Source: Euonymus europaeus
Taxonomy: Eukaryota > Streptophyta > Magnoliopsida > Celastrales > Celastraceae
Reading direction: 5' to 3'
NCBI GenBank assembly: GCA_963580455.1
Contig: OY756967.1
Span: 7,524,501-7,588,500 of the forward strand
DNA: 64,000 nt
Within the stretch, counting starts at the first letter, position 1, and every line of letters starts with the position of its first letter. Below are positions 32,795 to 46,793 of this stretch, one piece after another. Under the pieces are notes generated by a model, which searched no databases, was not told where the DNA came from, and worked only from the letters and a program-made list of their open reading frames with translations. The translations under genes and the position numbers were made by a program.

Positions 32795-34912
32795 TCCGTG
32801 AGGTACGGAATCATGAAAAAATAGTTTTGGAGCTTGGTTCGGTAAATGGGTCATAACTTTTAGTATACATGTCCGTTTTGGGCCCATAATATATCAAATC
32901 GAAGCTTCAACCGAGCCGGAAAATAAAATTGAGAAAAACTGGGTTTCTGGAAAACAGGAACCATCCGGACACCCTAAACATCCGTCCGGACGGTTTGTGC
33001 TGGAAGTGAGGCAGAGAACTTTTGAAGAAAAATTTTGGTGCTGTGAACAGTAGACCGTCCTAACACCCTACCGAGGCGTTCGGACGGTTAAGCCTACGGA
33101 GTGGGCAGAGAGTGGAGAAAGAGGTAAGCGTCCGGACGGCCACTTAAGGCGTCCGGACGGTTGACGGGAAACCAGTTTTTATTGAGGAAACATAGACATT
33201 TCTGAAAAATTTCTTGGAGAACACCCGAGTAGAGAGAGAAAGAGAGAGACAAGAAGAGAGAGAAGGTGGTTTTAGCAAGAGTTTGGCTTGGGGATTGTAG
33301 ATTGGTGACCATTGAAGCTTGGCATGGAAGATTCAAGCTTGATTTGGGTGATTTGGTAAGTTTTTCTTAGTTTTTGAAAATTCTAGGTTTTTCTAGATTT
33401 GCTAGATTCTTGAAGAGTTGAGTGCTATGCTTTAGATATGTTATTTATAGGTTGCTTTTGGATGTTTATGTAGATTAGTTTGTGTTTTGGAGTTGAGTTG
33501 AGCTTGGAGTGAGTTGGAGGATTTTGGAAGGAATTTCTAGAGAGAGAAGTAAGTGATTTTGAATTTGTTGATTTAATTAATGTTTATATGAGTTGTGGTT
33601 GATATATTGATGTGTGTAAGGGTTCGGTTTCGCCACATTGTAGGTTTGGGCAAACCGAAACCCTAGGAACGGAATTTGGGGATTTGTGGTAAATTGCTCG
33701 ACACGAGGTAGGAGATTTCCAACCTTTCTATCTAATATTCGTTATTGTTGCCTAAATAGCGTTTCGATTCTTCATTGGTCGCCGTTGTTTGTGTTTCCGC
33801 CTTAATTGCTTCTAACGGGAAACGAGCCTTGTGTGGATTATTGTTGATGTTGAATGTTGCATGACCCGATTTTGTGTTCCGTCATTTACGGACACGTTGT
33901 GATTTTCCGTTCATGCATCATGGTAGTTATGTAAGATATATAGGATATTCATATATACTTATCGATTCGGCATGACATGTCATAATGCATTAGAGATGCA
34001 TGGGGAACTCGGGTATGGACTCGGGAACCTTTAGGTTACTTGAAAGCCACATGGGAGGATGGCAAGGTGAAGGTTGTTATCACCAAGTCACGTGAACCCC
34101 ATGTGGGGTAACGCACTAGGGGTAGGGTCGAGAGTGACTTGCCTTGTAGGGTGCGAGCGTGATAGGTTCAGGCAACCGGATGATCCCAGGAGTGGTTGGT
34201 TGTGGTGAGCTTGCTGCCGTGCAATATTACATTGAGTTGCAATGATATTGTGGTTGTGGTGCTCCGAAAGGGTTATCCGGATAAATGTTGATGTGAATTT
34301 GTTGAGTATACGTTCATGTGGTAGTTACATATTGATGCATTGCTTCCTTTTGGTTCTGCCTATATCAATGTTTACTTCTTACCCTACTGAGCTTCTAGCT
34401 CACTCCTTTACTTTCTTCCTTCCACAGGAGACACTGGTACAGGTACTGGTGGTGCGGATCGGTGAGCGGGATGTGACATGGATGGCCATGGATAGGATGG
34501 GGTGCTAGAGATATACTCTATGCATGTGGGTCTATGTAGTATATCTATGTTTAGAGAATATAACCATTTGACACGGTTGTGCTTCATGTGGATGTAGATA
34601 ATGAATTATGGTTATATTTGATGATATAAAAATCTGTGTATGGATTTATATGTGATGCCATCAGTTTGTGCATGCTGGTAGTGGATGGCCTGAGGCCTAG
34701 GGTCAGGATTGCATGTGGTTGAGGCCCGAGGCCTATGTTTGCTAGGTTGCTAGTGTGATGTTGTTGTTGCTGCGTTTCTGATGCAGGTGGACACTCTCCG
34801 ATATACGGGGAGGTGCCGCCGGATTTTTGGTTGATCCCGGATGTTCACACTAGTGACCTACGAAGGGTGCAGAGAGAGCACCCAGTCGCGTCTCCGGAAA
34901 CGGGGCGTGACA
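32747..34912 (+). repeat. Element 3 3' LTR (2166 bp)
   Basis: This is the second LTR copy, with the same ends and the same CCGTCCGGACGG cluster (about 32961-33166) as the 5' copy. It is followed directly by AAACC and SatB. Confidence 0.95.
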
Positions 34913-37900
34913 AAACCTACTAGGCAAAAGTTCTGAAATCAAAAACCAAAAATCAATGATTGTAGAGGTCGAAAAATAGTGTGAAATCATGCTAAAAATC
35001 AACGAATTTGGAAATCGGAGCCTAGAGACATTAAGAAAACAGTTCATCAGAAGAAATCACATGTCATAGGTAAATAGGTGAAACGAGACCAACTAGGCAC
35101 AGGTTCTAAAATCAAACAGCAAAATGTCAGGATTCTACAACTAGGAAAATAGTGTGAAATTAAACTAAAAATCGACAAATTCACAAATCGTCTCTTAGAG
35201 ATATTAAGAAAACAGTTTATGAGAAGAAATCACATGTCATAGCTAACTAGGTGAAATGAGACCTACTAGGTACAAGTTCTGAAATCAAAAACCAAAAATC
35301 ATGATTCTATGGGACGAAAAATAGTGTTAAATAAAGCTAAAAAACAATGAATTCGAAACTCGGAGCCTAGAGACTTAAAAAAACAGTTTATGAGAAGAAA
35401 TCACACGTCATAGCTAACTAGGTGAAAATAGACCTACTAGGCATAGATTCAAAAATAAGAAACCAAAATGTCAGGATTTTAGAGCCCGAAAAATAATGTG
35501 AAATCGAGCAAAAAATCAATAAATTCATAACTCGGAGCTTGGAGATATTAGGAAAACAATTATGAGAAGAAAACACATGTCATAACTAACTAGGTAAAAT
35601 GAGACCTACTAGGCACAAGTTCTTAAATCTATATTTGAAACGATAGGATTGTAGAGCTCAAAAAATAGTGTGAAATCAAGCAAAAAATCAATGAATTCAG
35701 AACTCGAACTTATAGATATTAAGAAAACAGTTTTTGTGAAGAAAGCACATGTCATAGCTAACTAGGTTAAACGAGACCTACTGGGTACAAGTTATGGAAT
35801 CTAAAAATGAAAAGCTAAGATTGTAGAACTCAAAAATTAGTTTGAAATGAAGCTACAATTCAGCGAAGTCAGAACTCGGAGCCTAGAGATATTAAGAAGA
35901 CAGTTAATTGTAGGAAACCATATGTCATAGCTAACTAGGTCAAACGAGCCAAACTAGGCACAAGTTCTGAAATCAAAAACCGAAATGCAAGGATTGTTGA
36001 GCTCAAAAAATAGTGTGAAATCAAGCTACAAATCAACGAATTCGAAACTCTGACCCTTGAGATATTAGGAAAACAATATATGAGAAGAAACCAAATTTCA
36101 TAGCTAACTAGGTGAAACAAGACCACCAAGGCACAAGTTTTGAAATCAAAAATGAAAGTCCAAGGATTGTTAACCTCAAAGAATAGTGAGAAATCGAGCT
36201 AAAAATCAATGAATTAAGAACTCAAAGCCAAGAAATATTAAGAAAATAGTTTATGTGACGAAACCACATGTCATAACTAACTAGGTGAAACGAGACCTAC
36301 TAGGCACAAGTTTTTAAATAAAAAACCGAAATGCCAGGATTGTAAAACTTGAAAAATAGTGTGAAATTAAGCTAAAAATCAATGAATTAAGAACTTGGAG
36401 CCTAGAGACATTAAGAAAATAGTTTATGAGAAGAAACCACATTTCATTGCTATATAGGTGAAACGAGACCTACTAGGCACAAGTTTTGAAATAAAAAACA
36501 TTTCATAGCTAACAAGGTGAAACGAGACCTACTAGGCACAAGTTCTAAAATCGAAAACCAAAACGCCGGGATCTGCAGCTTGAAAAATAGTGTAAAATTA
36601 AGCTAAAAATCAATGAATTAAGAACTTGAAGCCTAGAGACAGTAAGAACAAAGTTTATGAGAAGAAACCACATGTCATAGCTATCTAGGTGAAACGAGAC
36701 CTACTAGGCACAAGTTCTTAAATCTAAAACTGAAACGATAGGATTGTAGAGCTCAAAAAATAGTGTGAAATCAAGCAAAAAATCAATGAATTCAGAACTC
36801 GAAGCTTATTGATATTAAGAAAACAGTTTATGGGAAGAAAGCACATGTCATAGCTAACTAGGTTAAACGAGACCTACTGGGCACAAGTTATGGAATCTAA
36901 AAATGAGAAGCTAAGATTGTAGAGCTCAAAAATTAGTGTGACATGAAGCTACAATTCAGCGAAGTCAGCACTCGGAGCCTAGAGATATTAAGAAGACAGT
37001 TAATTGTAAGAAACCATATGTCATACCTAACTAGGTGAAACGAGCCAAACTAGGCACAAGTTCTGAAATCAAAAACAGAAATGCAAGGATTGTTGAGCTC
37101 AAAAAATAGTGTGAAATCAAGCTACAAATCAATGAATTCGAAACTCTGACCCTTGAGATATTAGGAAAACAATATATGAGAAGAAACCAAATTTCATAGC
37201 TAACCAGGTGAAACAAGACCACCAAGACACAAGTTTTGAAATCAAAAATGAAAGTCCAAGGATTGTAGACCTCAAAGAATAGTGAGAAATCGAGCTAGAA
37301 ATCAATGAATTAAGAACTCAAAGCCAAGAAATATTAAGAAAATAGTTTATGTGACGAAACCACATGTCATAACTAACTAGGTGAAACGAGACCTACTAGG
37401 CACAAGTTTTTAAATAAAAAACCGAAATGCCAGGATTGTAGAACATTAAAAATAGTTTGAAATTAAGCTAAAAATCAATGAATTAAGAACTTGGAGCCTA
37501 GAGACATTAAGAAAATAGTTTATGAGAAAACACCACATGTCATTGCTATATAGGTGAAACGAGACCTACTAGGCACAAGTTTTGAAATAAAAAACTGAAA
37601 GGGAAGGATTCCAGAGCTCAAAAAATAGTTGAAATCAAGCGAAAAAATCAATAAATTCAGAACTCAGAGCCTAGAGATATTACAAAAACAGTTTATGAGA
37701 AGAAGCCACATCTCATAGATAATTAGGTGAAGCGGGACCTAGTGGGCACAAGTTCTGAATTTAAAAATCGAAATGTCGAGATGGTAGAGCTCTAAAAATT
37801 GTGTGAAATCGAGCTAAAAATCAACGAATTCATAACTCAGAGTTTAGAGACATTAAGAAAATATTTTATGAGAAGAAGCCACATGTTATAGCTAACTAGG

Positions 37901-40900
37901 TGAAAGGAGACCAACTTGGCACAAGTTCTGAAATCAAAACCCGAAATGGAAAGATTGTAGAGCTCCAAAAATAGTTTGAAATCATGCTACAAATCAGCAA
38001 ATTTAGAACTCAGAGCCTAGAGATACTAAGAAAACAGTTTGTGAGAAGAAAGCACATGCCATATCTTACTAGGTGAAACGAGACCTACTAGGCACAAGTT
38101 CTGAAATCAAAAATCGAAATGCCAGGATTGTAGACCTCAAACAATTGTGTGAAATCAAGCTAAAGTCAACGAATTCATAACTTGGAGCATAAAGATATTA
38201 AGAAAACAGTTTATCAGAAGAAACCGCATGCCATAGCTAAGTAGGTGAAATGGAACCTACTAGGCACAATGTCTGAAATCAAAAACCAAAATGCAAGGAT
38301 AGTAGAGCTCGCAAAATATTGTGAAATCAAGCCAAAAATCAACGAATTTAAAACTCGAACCCTAGAGATATTAGGAAAATAGTTTATGAGAAGGAACCAC
38401 ATGTCACAGCTAACAAGGTGAAACGAGACCTACTAGGCACAAGTTCTAAAATCGAAAACCAAAACGCCAGGAAAATAGTGTGAAATCAAGCTAAAAATCG
38501 ACGAATTCAGAACTGAAAACCTAGAGACATTAAGAAAATAGTTTATGAGTAGAACCCACATGTGATTGCTAACTAGGTGAAATGAGACCTACTAGGCACA
38601 AGTTCTGAAATCAAAAAGTAAAATGCCAGGATTGTAGAGCTCAAAAAGTACTGTAAAATCAAGCTAAAAATCGACGAATTCAAAACTCGGAACCAAGAAA
38701 TATTAAGAAAATAGTTTATGAGACGAAACCACATGTCATAGCTAATTAGGTAAAACGAGACCTACTAGGCACAAGTTCTGAAATCAAAAACCAAAAATCA
38801 ATGATTGTAGAAGTCAAAAAATAGTGTGCAATCAAGCTAAAAATCAACGAATTTGATAATCGGAGGCTAGAGACATTAAGAAAACAGTTTATGAGAAGAT
38901 ATCACATGTCATAGCTAACTAGGTGAAACAAGACCAACTAGGCGCAAGTTCTAAAATCAAAAACAAAAATTCTAGGGTAGTAGAGCTCGCAAAATAGTGT
39001 GAAATGAAGCTAAAAATCAAAGAATTCAAAACTCGAAGCCTAGAGATGTTAAGAAAATAGTTTATGCGAAGAAACCACATGTCATAGCTAACTAGGTAAA
39101 ATTAGACCTACTAGGCAAAAGTTCTAAAATCGAAAACCAAAATGCCAGGATTCTACAACTAGGAAAATTGTGTAAAATCAAGCTAAAAATTGACGAATTT
39201 AGAACTCGAAACCTAGAGATATTAAGGAAACAGTTTATCAGCAGAACCCACATGTGATTGCTAATTAGGAGAAATGAGACCTGCTGGGCACAAGTTCTGA
39301 AATCATAAAGCAAAAGGCCAGGATTGTAGAGCTCAAAAAGTTGTGTGAAATCAAGCAAAAAATCAACGAATTCAAAACACGGAGGCCTAGAGATATTTAG
39401 AAAATAGTTTATGAGAAGAAACCACATGTCATAGCTAACTAGATGAAACAAGACATACTAGGCACAAGTTTGAAAATCAAAAACCAAAATGGTAGGATTT
39501 TAGAGCTCATAAAATAGTGTGAAATCAAGCAAAAAATCGAAATATTCAGAACTCGGAACTCACATGTCATAGCTATCTAGGTGAAACAATACCTACTAGG
39601 CCTAAGTTCCGAAATAAAAAACCGAAATGCCAAGATTGTAGAGCTTCAAAAATAGTGTAAAATTAAACTAAAAATCAATGAATTAAGAACTTGAAGCCTA
39701 GAGACAGTAAGAACATAGTTTATGAGAAGAAACCACATGTCATAGCTACCTAGGTGAAATGAGACCTACTAGGCACAAGTTTTGAAATCAAAGACCGAAA
39801 CGTAACGATTCTAAAGCTCAATAAATAGTGTGAAATCAAGCAAAAATCAACAAATTCAGAACTCAGAGCCTATAGATATTAGGAAAAAAGTTTTTTAGAA
39901 GAAACCACAAGTCGAAGGTAATTAGTCGAAGGATTGTAGAGATCTAACAAAAGTGTGTAATCGAGCTAAAAATCAATGAATTCAAAACCCAGAGTTTAGA
40001 GATATTAAGAAAATATTTTATGAGAATAAGCCACATGTCATAGGTAACTAGGTGAAAGGAGACATACTAGGCACAAGTTCTGAAATCAAAAACCGAAATC
40101 ATGCTACAAAATTAGCGAATTCAGAACTCAGAGCCTAGAGATATTAAGAAAACAGTTTATGAGAAGAAACCACATGCCATATCTTACTAGGTGAAACGAC
40201 ACCTACTAGGCACAAGTTCTGAAATCAAAAATCGAAATGCCAGGATTGTAGACCTCGAAAAATAGTGTGAAATCAAGCTAAAGTCAATGAATTCAGAACT
40301 CGGAGCATAGAGATATTAAGAAAACAGTTTATGAGAAGAAACCGCATGTCATAGCTAACTAGGTGAAATGAGACATACTACGCACAAGGTCTGAAATAAA
40401 AAACCAAAATGACAGGATAGTAGAGCCAAAAAGTAATGTGAAATCAAGCTAAGAATCAATGAATTCAGAAGTCGGAACCAAGCGATATTAAGAAAATAGT
40501 TTATGAGAAGAAACCACATCTCATAGCTAATTATGTGAAACGAGACCAACTAGGCACAAGTTCTGAAATCAAAAACCAAAAATCAATGATTCTAGAGGTC
40601 GAAAAATAGTGTAAAATCAAGCCAAAAATCAAAGAATACGGAACTCGGAGCCTAGAGACATTAAGAAAACAGTTTATGAGAAGAAGTCACGTGTCATAGC
40701 TAACTAGGTGGAACAGGACAAATTAGGCAAAAATACCAAAATGCCAAGATAGTAGAGCTCGCAAAATAGTGTAAAATCAAGCCTAAAAACTAACAAATTT
40801 AGAACTCGAAGCCCAAAGATATTAAGAAGTCAAACCTACTAGGCACAAGTTTTAAAAAAGTAAAACCGAAATGCCAAGATTCTACAGCTAAGAAGATAGT

Positions 40901-41190
40901 GTGAAATCAAACTAAAAGTGGACGAATTTAGAACTCAGAACCCTTAGAGATTAAGAAAACAGTTTATGAGGAGAACCCACATGTGATTGATAACAAGGTC
41001 AAATGAGACCTACTAGGCACAAGTTCTGAAATCTAAAATCGAAACGACATGATTGTATATCTCAAAAAATAGTGTGAAATCAAGCGAAAAATCAATGAAT
41101 TCAAAACTCGGAGCATAGAGATATTAAGAAAACGGTTTATGAGAAGAAAGCACATGTCATAGCTAACTAGGTGAAACGAGACCTACTAGG
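34913..41190. repeat. SatB tandem array, segment 3 (about 36 copies)
   Basis: SatB resumes in phase after element 3. A block of about 1.1 kb is duplicated in tandem: the monomers at about 35620-36480 recur at about 36715-37560, including unusual words such as GAAACGATAGGATTGTAG and GAAAGTCCAAGGATTGT. The unit near 36480-36510 is internally deleted. Monomers at about 37580-38800 resemble those at about 24420-25600 on the other side of element 3. No gene is present; minus-strand open frames of 60-119 codons are satellite readings. Confidence 0.93.
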
Positions 41191-44100
41191 CACAAGTTCT
41201 GAAATCAATAAGCAAAATGGCAGGATTGTAGAGCTCAAAATATAGTGTGAAATCAAGTGAAAAATCAATGAATTCAGAACTCGGAGCCTAGAGATATTAA
41301 AAAAACACTTTATGAGAAGAAACCACTTGTCATAGCTAACTAGGTGAAACGAGTCCTACTAGGCACAAATTTTGAAATCAAAAACTGAAACTCTGTAGGA
41401 TTTTAGAGTTCAAAAAATAGTGTGAAATCAAGCAACAAATCAACGAATTTGAAACTCGGAGCCTAGAGATATTAAGAAAATAGGTTAGGAGAGGAAACCA
41501 CATGTGATAGCTAACTAGGTGAAACGAGACCTACTAGGAAAAATTCTAAAATAAAAATAATCGAAATGCCAGGATTCCCGAGCTCGAAAAATATCTTGAA
41601 ATCAAGGTAAAAATTAACGAATTCAGAACTCGGAGCCTAGAGATATTACGAAAACAGTTTATGAGAAGAAACCACATGTCATAGCAAACTAGGTGGAATG
41701 AGGCCTACTAGTCAAAGGTTCTTAAATCAAAAAGCAAAAAACCAGAATTGTAGATTTCGAAAAATAGTATAAAATCAAGTTAAAAATCAACAAATTTGGA
41801 ACTCGGATCCTAGAGCTATTAAGAAAATAGTTTATGTGAAGAAACCACATGTCATAGATAACCAGGTGAAACGAGACCTACGATGCATAAGTTTTGAAAT
41901 AAAAAACCAAGAGGCTACGATTGTAGAGCACAAAAAATAGTGTGAAATCAAGCTAAAAATCAACGAATTCAGACCTTGGAGCCTAGAGATATTAAGGAAA
42001 CAGTTTATGAGAAGAAACCATATGTCATAGCTAACTAGGTGAAATGAGTCCTATGAGACACAATTTTTAAAATCAAAAACGAAAACTCCAAGATTTTAGT
42101 GCTCCAAAAATTGTATGAAATAAAGTTACAAATCAACGCATTCAGAATTAGAGCCTAGAGATATTAGGAAAACAGTTTATGAGAAGCAACCACATGTCAT
42201 AGCTAACAAGGTGAAATGAGACCTACTTGGAATAAGTTCTGAAATCAAAAACCGAAATGCCAGGATTGGAGAGCTTGAAAAATATCTTGAAATCCAGCTA
42301 AAAATAAACAAATTCAGAACTCGGAGGCTAGAGATATTATGAAAACAGTATATAGGAAGAAACCAAATGTTATAGCCAACTAGGTTAAACGAGATCTACC
42401 AGGCACAAGTTCTGAATTCAAAAACGGAATGCCAGGATTGTAGAGCTCGAAAAATAGTGTGAAATCAACCAACAAACCAATGAATTCAGAACTTGAAGCC
42501 TAGAGATATTAACAAAACCGTTTATAAGAAAAAACCATATGTCATAGCTAACTAGGTGAAACGAGACCTACTAGGCACAAGTTCTGAAATCAAAAACAAA
42601 AAAACCGAGATTTTAGAGCTCAAAAAATGGTGTAAAATCAAGTTAAAAATCAAAAAATTCAGAACTTGGATCGCAGAGATATTAGGAAAACAGTTTATGT
42701 GAAGAAACCACATGTCATCGATAACCGGGTGAAATGAGACCTTGTAGGCTCAAGTTTTGAAATAAAAAAACGAAAGGATAGCATTGTAAAGCCTAAAAAA
42801 TAGTGTGAAATCCAGCAAAAAATCAATGAATTCAGAACTCGGAGCCTAGAGATATTAAGAAAACAGTTTATGATTGGAAACCATATGTAATAGCTAACTA
42901 GGTGAAACGAGACCCATTAGGCACAACTTCTGAAATCAAAAACCGAAATTCTACGATTGTAGAGCTCGAAAAATATTGTAATCATGCCAAAAATCAACAA
43001 AAACAAAACTCGGAGCCTGGAGATATTAGGGAAAAAGTTTATGAGAAGAAACCACATGTCATAGCTAACTAGATGAAACGAGACCTACTAGCCACAAGTT
43101 CTGAAATAAAAAGGCAAAATGGCAGGATTGTAGAGGTCAAAAAATAGTGTGAAATCAAGCGAAAAATCAAAGAATTCAGAACTCGAAGCTTATAGATATA
43201 AAGAAAACAGTTTAGGAGAAGAAATCACATGTCATAGCTAACTACGTGAAATGAGACCTACTAGGCACAAATCCTAAAATCAAAGACAGAAATGCTAGAA
43301 TTGTAGAGCTCAAAAAATAGTGTGATATCAAACTACAAATCAACGAATTCGGGTCTCAGAGCCTAGAGATATTAAGAAAACAGTTTATGAGAAGAAACCA
43401 CATGTCATAGCTAACTAGGTGAAACGAGACCTATTGGGCAAAAGTTCTCAAATCAAAAGCTAAAATGTCATGATTGTAGAGCACGAAAAATAGTCTGAAA
43501 TCAAGCTAAAATCAAAAAATTCAAAACTTGGAGCCTAGAGATATTAAGAAAACAGATTATGAGAAGAAACCATATGTCATAGCCAATTAGGTGAAACGAG
43601 ACCTACTACGCACCAGTTCTGAAATAAAAAACGAAAAGATGAGGATTGTAGAGCTTGAAAAATAGTGTGAAATCAAGCTAAAAATCAATGAATTCATAAC
43701 TCGGAGCCTATAGATATTAAAAAAATAGTTTATGACAAGAAACCATATTTCATAGCTAACAAGGTGGAACGAGTCCTACTTGGCACAAATTCTAAAATAA
43801 AAAACAGAAACTCCAGGATTTTATAGTTCAAAAAATAGTTTGAAATCAAGCTACAAATCAACTAATTCGGAACTCGGAGCCGAGAGATATTAAGAAAATA
43901 GGTTAGGAGAGGAAAACACATGCGATAGCTAACTAGGTGAAGCGAGACCTACTAGGAACAAATTCTAAAATAAAAAATCGAAATGCCATGATTCCTGAGC
44001 TCGAAAAATGTCTTGAAATCAAGGTAAAAATTAACAAATTCAGAACTCGGAGCCTAGAGATATTACGAAAATAGTTTATGAGAAGAAACCACATGTCACG

Positions 44101-45311
44101 GCTAACTAGGTGAAATGAGACCTACTAAGAAAAGGTTCTGAAATCAAAAAGAAAAAAACCAGAATTGTAGAGCTCGAAAAATAGTATGAAATCAAGTTAA
44201 AAATCAACAAATTCGGAACTCGGATCCTAGAGTTATTAAGAAAATAGTTTATGTGAAGAAACCGCATGTCGTAGATAACCAGGCGATACAAGACGTACGA
44301 TGAACAAGTGTTGAAATCAAAAACTGAGGGGCTAGGATTGTAGAGCTCAAAAAATAGTGTGAAATCAAGCTAAAAATCAACGAAATCCGTCATTGGAGCC
44401 GAGAGATATTAAGAAAACAATTTATAAGAAGAAACCATATGTCATAGCTAACTAGGTGAAATGAGTCGTACGAGGCACAATTTTTAAAATCAAAAACCGA
44501 AACTCCAAGATTTTAGTGCTCAAAACATAGTATGAAATAAAGTTACAAATCGACGCATTCAGAAATAGAGCCTAGAGATATTAAGAAAACAATTTATGAG
44601 AAGCAACCAAATGCCATAGCTAACAAGGTGAAACGAGACCTACTAGGAATAAGTTCTGAAATCAAAAAACCGAAATACCCGGATTGCAGAGCTCAAAAAA
44701 TATCTTGAAATCAATCTAAAAATAAACGAATTCAGAACTCGGAGGCTAGAGATATTATGAAAAGAGTATATAAGAAGAAACCAAATGTTGTAGCCAACTA
44801 GGTTAAACGAGATCTACCAGGCACATGTTCTGAAATCAAAAACAAAAAACCAAGATTTTAGAGCTCGAAAAATGGTGTAAAATCAAGTTAAAAATCAACA
44901 AATTCAGAACTTGGATCCCAAAGATATTAGGAAAACAGTTTATGTGAAGAAACCACATGTCATCGATAACCAGGTGAAATGCGACCTACTAGGCACAAGC
45001 TTTGAAATAAAAAAAACGAAAGGGTAGCATTGTAAAGCCTAAAAAATAGTGTGAAATCCAGCAAAAAATCAACGAATTCAGAACTCGGAGCCTAGAGATA
45101 TTAAGAAAACAGTTTATGAGTAGAAACCATATGTAATAGCTAACTAGGTGAAACGAGACGCATTAGGCACAACTTCTGAAATCCAAAACTGAAATTCTAC
45201 GATTCTAGAGCTCGAAAAATATTGTAATCAAGCCAAAAATCAACAAATTCAAAACTTGAAGCCTGGAGATATTAAGAAAAAATTGTATAAGAAGAAACCA
45301 CATGTCATAGC
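41191..45311. repeat. SatB higher-order repeat, segment 4 (14-type order)
   Basis: From here monomers fall into recurring types in a fixed order. Marker words for types 1-14 are: GATTTTAGAGTTC; GATTCCCGAGCTC; AACCAGAATTGTAG; GAGGCTA with GATTGTAGAGC; GATTTTAGTGCTC; AAATATCTTGAAATC; GGAATGCCA; AAACC(G/A)AGATTTTAG; GTAGCATTGTAAAGCC; TTCTACGATT; GCAAAATGGCAGG; GTGTGATATCAAAC; CCATGATTGTAG with ATAGTCTG; and GTGAGGATTGTAGAGCTTG. Type 1 recurs at about 41395 and 43810, about 2.41 kb apart, which is one full 14-monomer period. In the next period type 7 is missing (type 6 at about 44680 is followed by type 8 at about 44850). Confidence 0.85.
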
Positions 45312-46793
45312 TGTTGGGTTACAATCTATCATACACAGCGGAAGGTTAAACTTTTCCATTGAAACCCTCCAGAGAATCCATGTGAAAGGGCATAAATCGG
45401 TGTTTGAAGAATTACCTTTTGAAGTGCAAAAATCAATCGATTGCTTGGCTTGAAGGATCCGAATCAAACCGCACTATCCAACCGAACAGCACGACTCTAT
45501 GGTATCCACACGAACAAGCCAAAGATCACCTCTTCGCATTATGCTAGTAACCAGGAGAAGGGCTCCAATCCGTTTTCTCTCAACTCACTTTGAAGTGAGG
45601 CACACCAAGTGTTGTAACGCCCCACTAGGGTTACTCTAACCCTAAAATATTTCGTGAGCCAAGTAAAACGAAAGCCCATATCCCCTTGAAGAGAGAAGCC
45701 CACGTTTTTGGACACTTGACCATGTTCAATGAATCCAATTAATTGAACCGGTCATGGACCCTACATAAAGCCCTAAGCCCAAAAGTATGTTATTCTCTAA
45801 TAACATAATCTTTGCTTATTCTATGTGTGCGACCCTATAGGTTCTAATTACGTTGGCAGTGAAACTAAAATCGTATTCTAGTATCACAAACAATGAGAGC
45901 TATCTAGCAACACATCACTGTTACCCAAGTAACGGGAATGTCAATGATTCGACATAACCTTTATTCATGACCAATTTTACATGCAGTCCCTTTGTCTTTC
46001 ATATCTTGATTAACACCGGGGCATGGAATATGTCATCCTCGTATAGCTTAATCTATGTGTTTCTTGATTCCGAGCAGACTATAATAAACAAACGAGATCA
46101 ATATCACATATTGACTCATTTGATCACGGCCATGCATTTCTCAGTCTCACTAAATCAAGGGGCCCACATATATTACTCCTGTTATATAGGAGGGACAAAT
46201 TCCATCTATGTCACTCACATCCCTCCACATGATTCATGATACACCCAATCATTGACTTTATGGCCAACCCTTTTACAGGTGACGTTAGACAGTATCAAAA
46301 TATATAATTCCTCATGTCGGGAACCATAGTGATTTCAGGTTAGAGGACAACATGCATTATTGTCACTATGAGAATAGCTTATGACATTCATATAACAATC
46401 CATGTAGTATTCTTATATTGGGTCTGTCCAGTACTTTTGTTCTCTAACAAATACCCATGTATTGATTTGATATCTCATATCCATGACCCGTAAGATTTGG
46501 TCATCAATCAACCTACATACTAGTCTCCATGTATTAATGTTTTCCCAATTAACAATAATATTCGACTAACGACGTTTAAGAATAGTGTTCTATATACATC
46601 CATGAGGATCTCACGTTCAAGTCACACACTTGAAGTCCCATGGCATCAAACCAACTATTCTAGGGATATTTATCACAATCATTTATATAGTGCAGATAAA
46701 TAGATCATAATAAAAGAAATACCTCAATATAACATAATAAATATATGCGAGTACAATAATCTATATGATTGGCTCCTAGGGCATACACCAACA
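45312..46793 (-). mobile_element. Solo LTR, 1482 bp, in SatB
   Basis: One LTR without any internal region is flanked by ATAGC (45307-45311) and GTAGC (46794-46798), a 5-bp target duplication with one change. Ends are TGTTGGG...CCAACA. Orientation is taken as minus: read on that strand it begins TGTTGGTGTATGCCCTAGGA, a start I associate with plant copia-like LTRs, and a TATATAAA box lies near 46683-46692. A solo LTR is the product of recombination between the two LTRs of a full element. The lineage is uncertain because no coding sequence remains. Flanking monomers are types 10 and 11, so higher-order phase is undisturbed. Confidence 0.85.

Larger units (their letters stand above)
25608..34912 (+). 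mobile_element. Complete Tekay/Del-type chromovirus with two LTRs (element 3)
   Basis: This 9305-bp element is inserted in SatB. LTRs of 2167 and 2166 bp begin TGTGAAACCCCGACCC and end GGGGCGTGACA. Flanking 5-mers are AGACC (25603-25607) and AAACC (34913-34917), a target duplication with one change; both fit SatB's GAGACCTACTAGG. The order is LTR, primer site, gag, protease, RT, RNase H, integrase, chromodomain, polypurine tract, LTR. It is a close relative of element 2. The polyprotein frame is broken by about seven stops and one frameshift, and key catalytic residues are changed. Confidence 0.95.
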
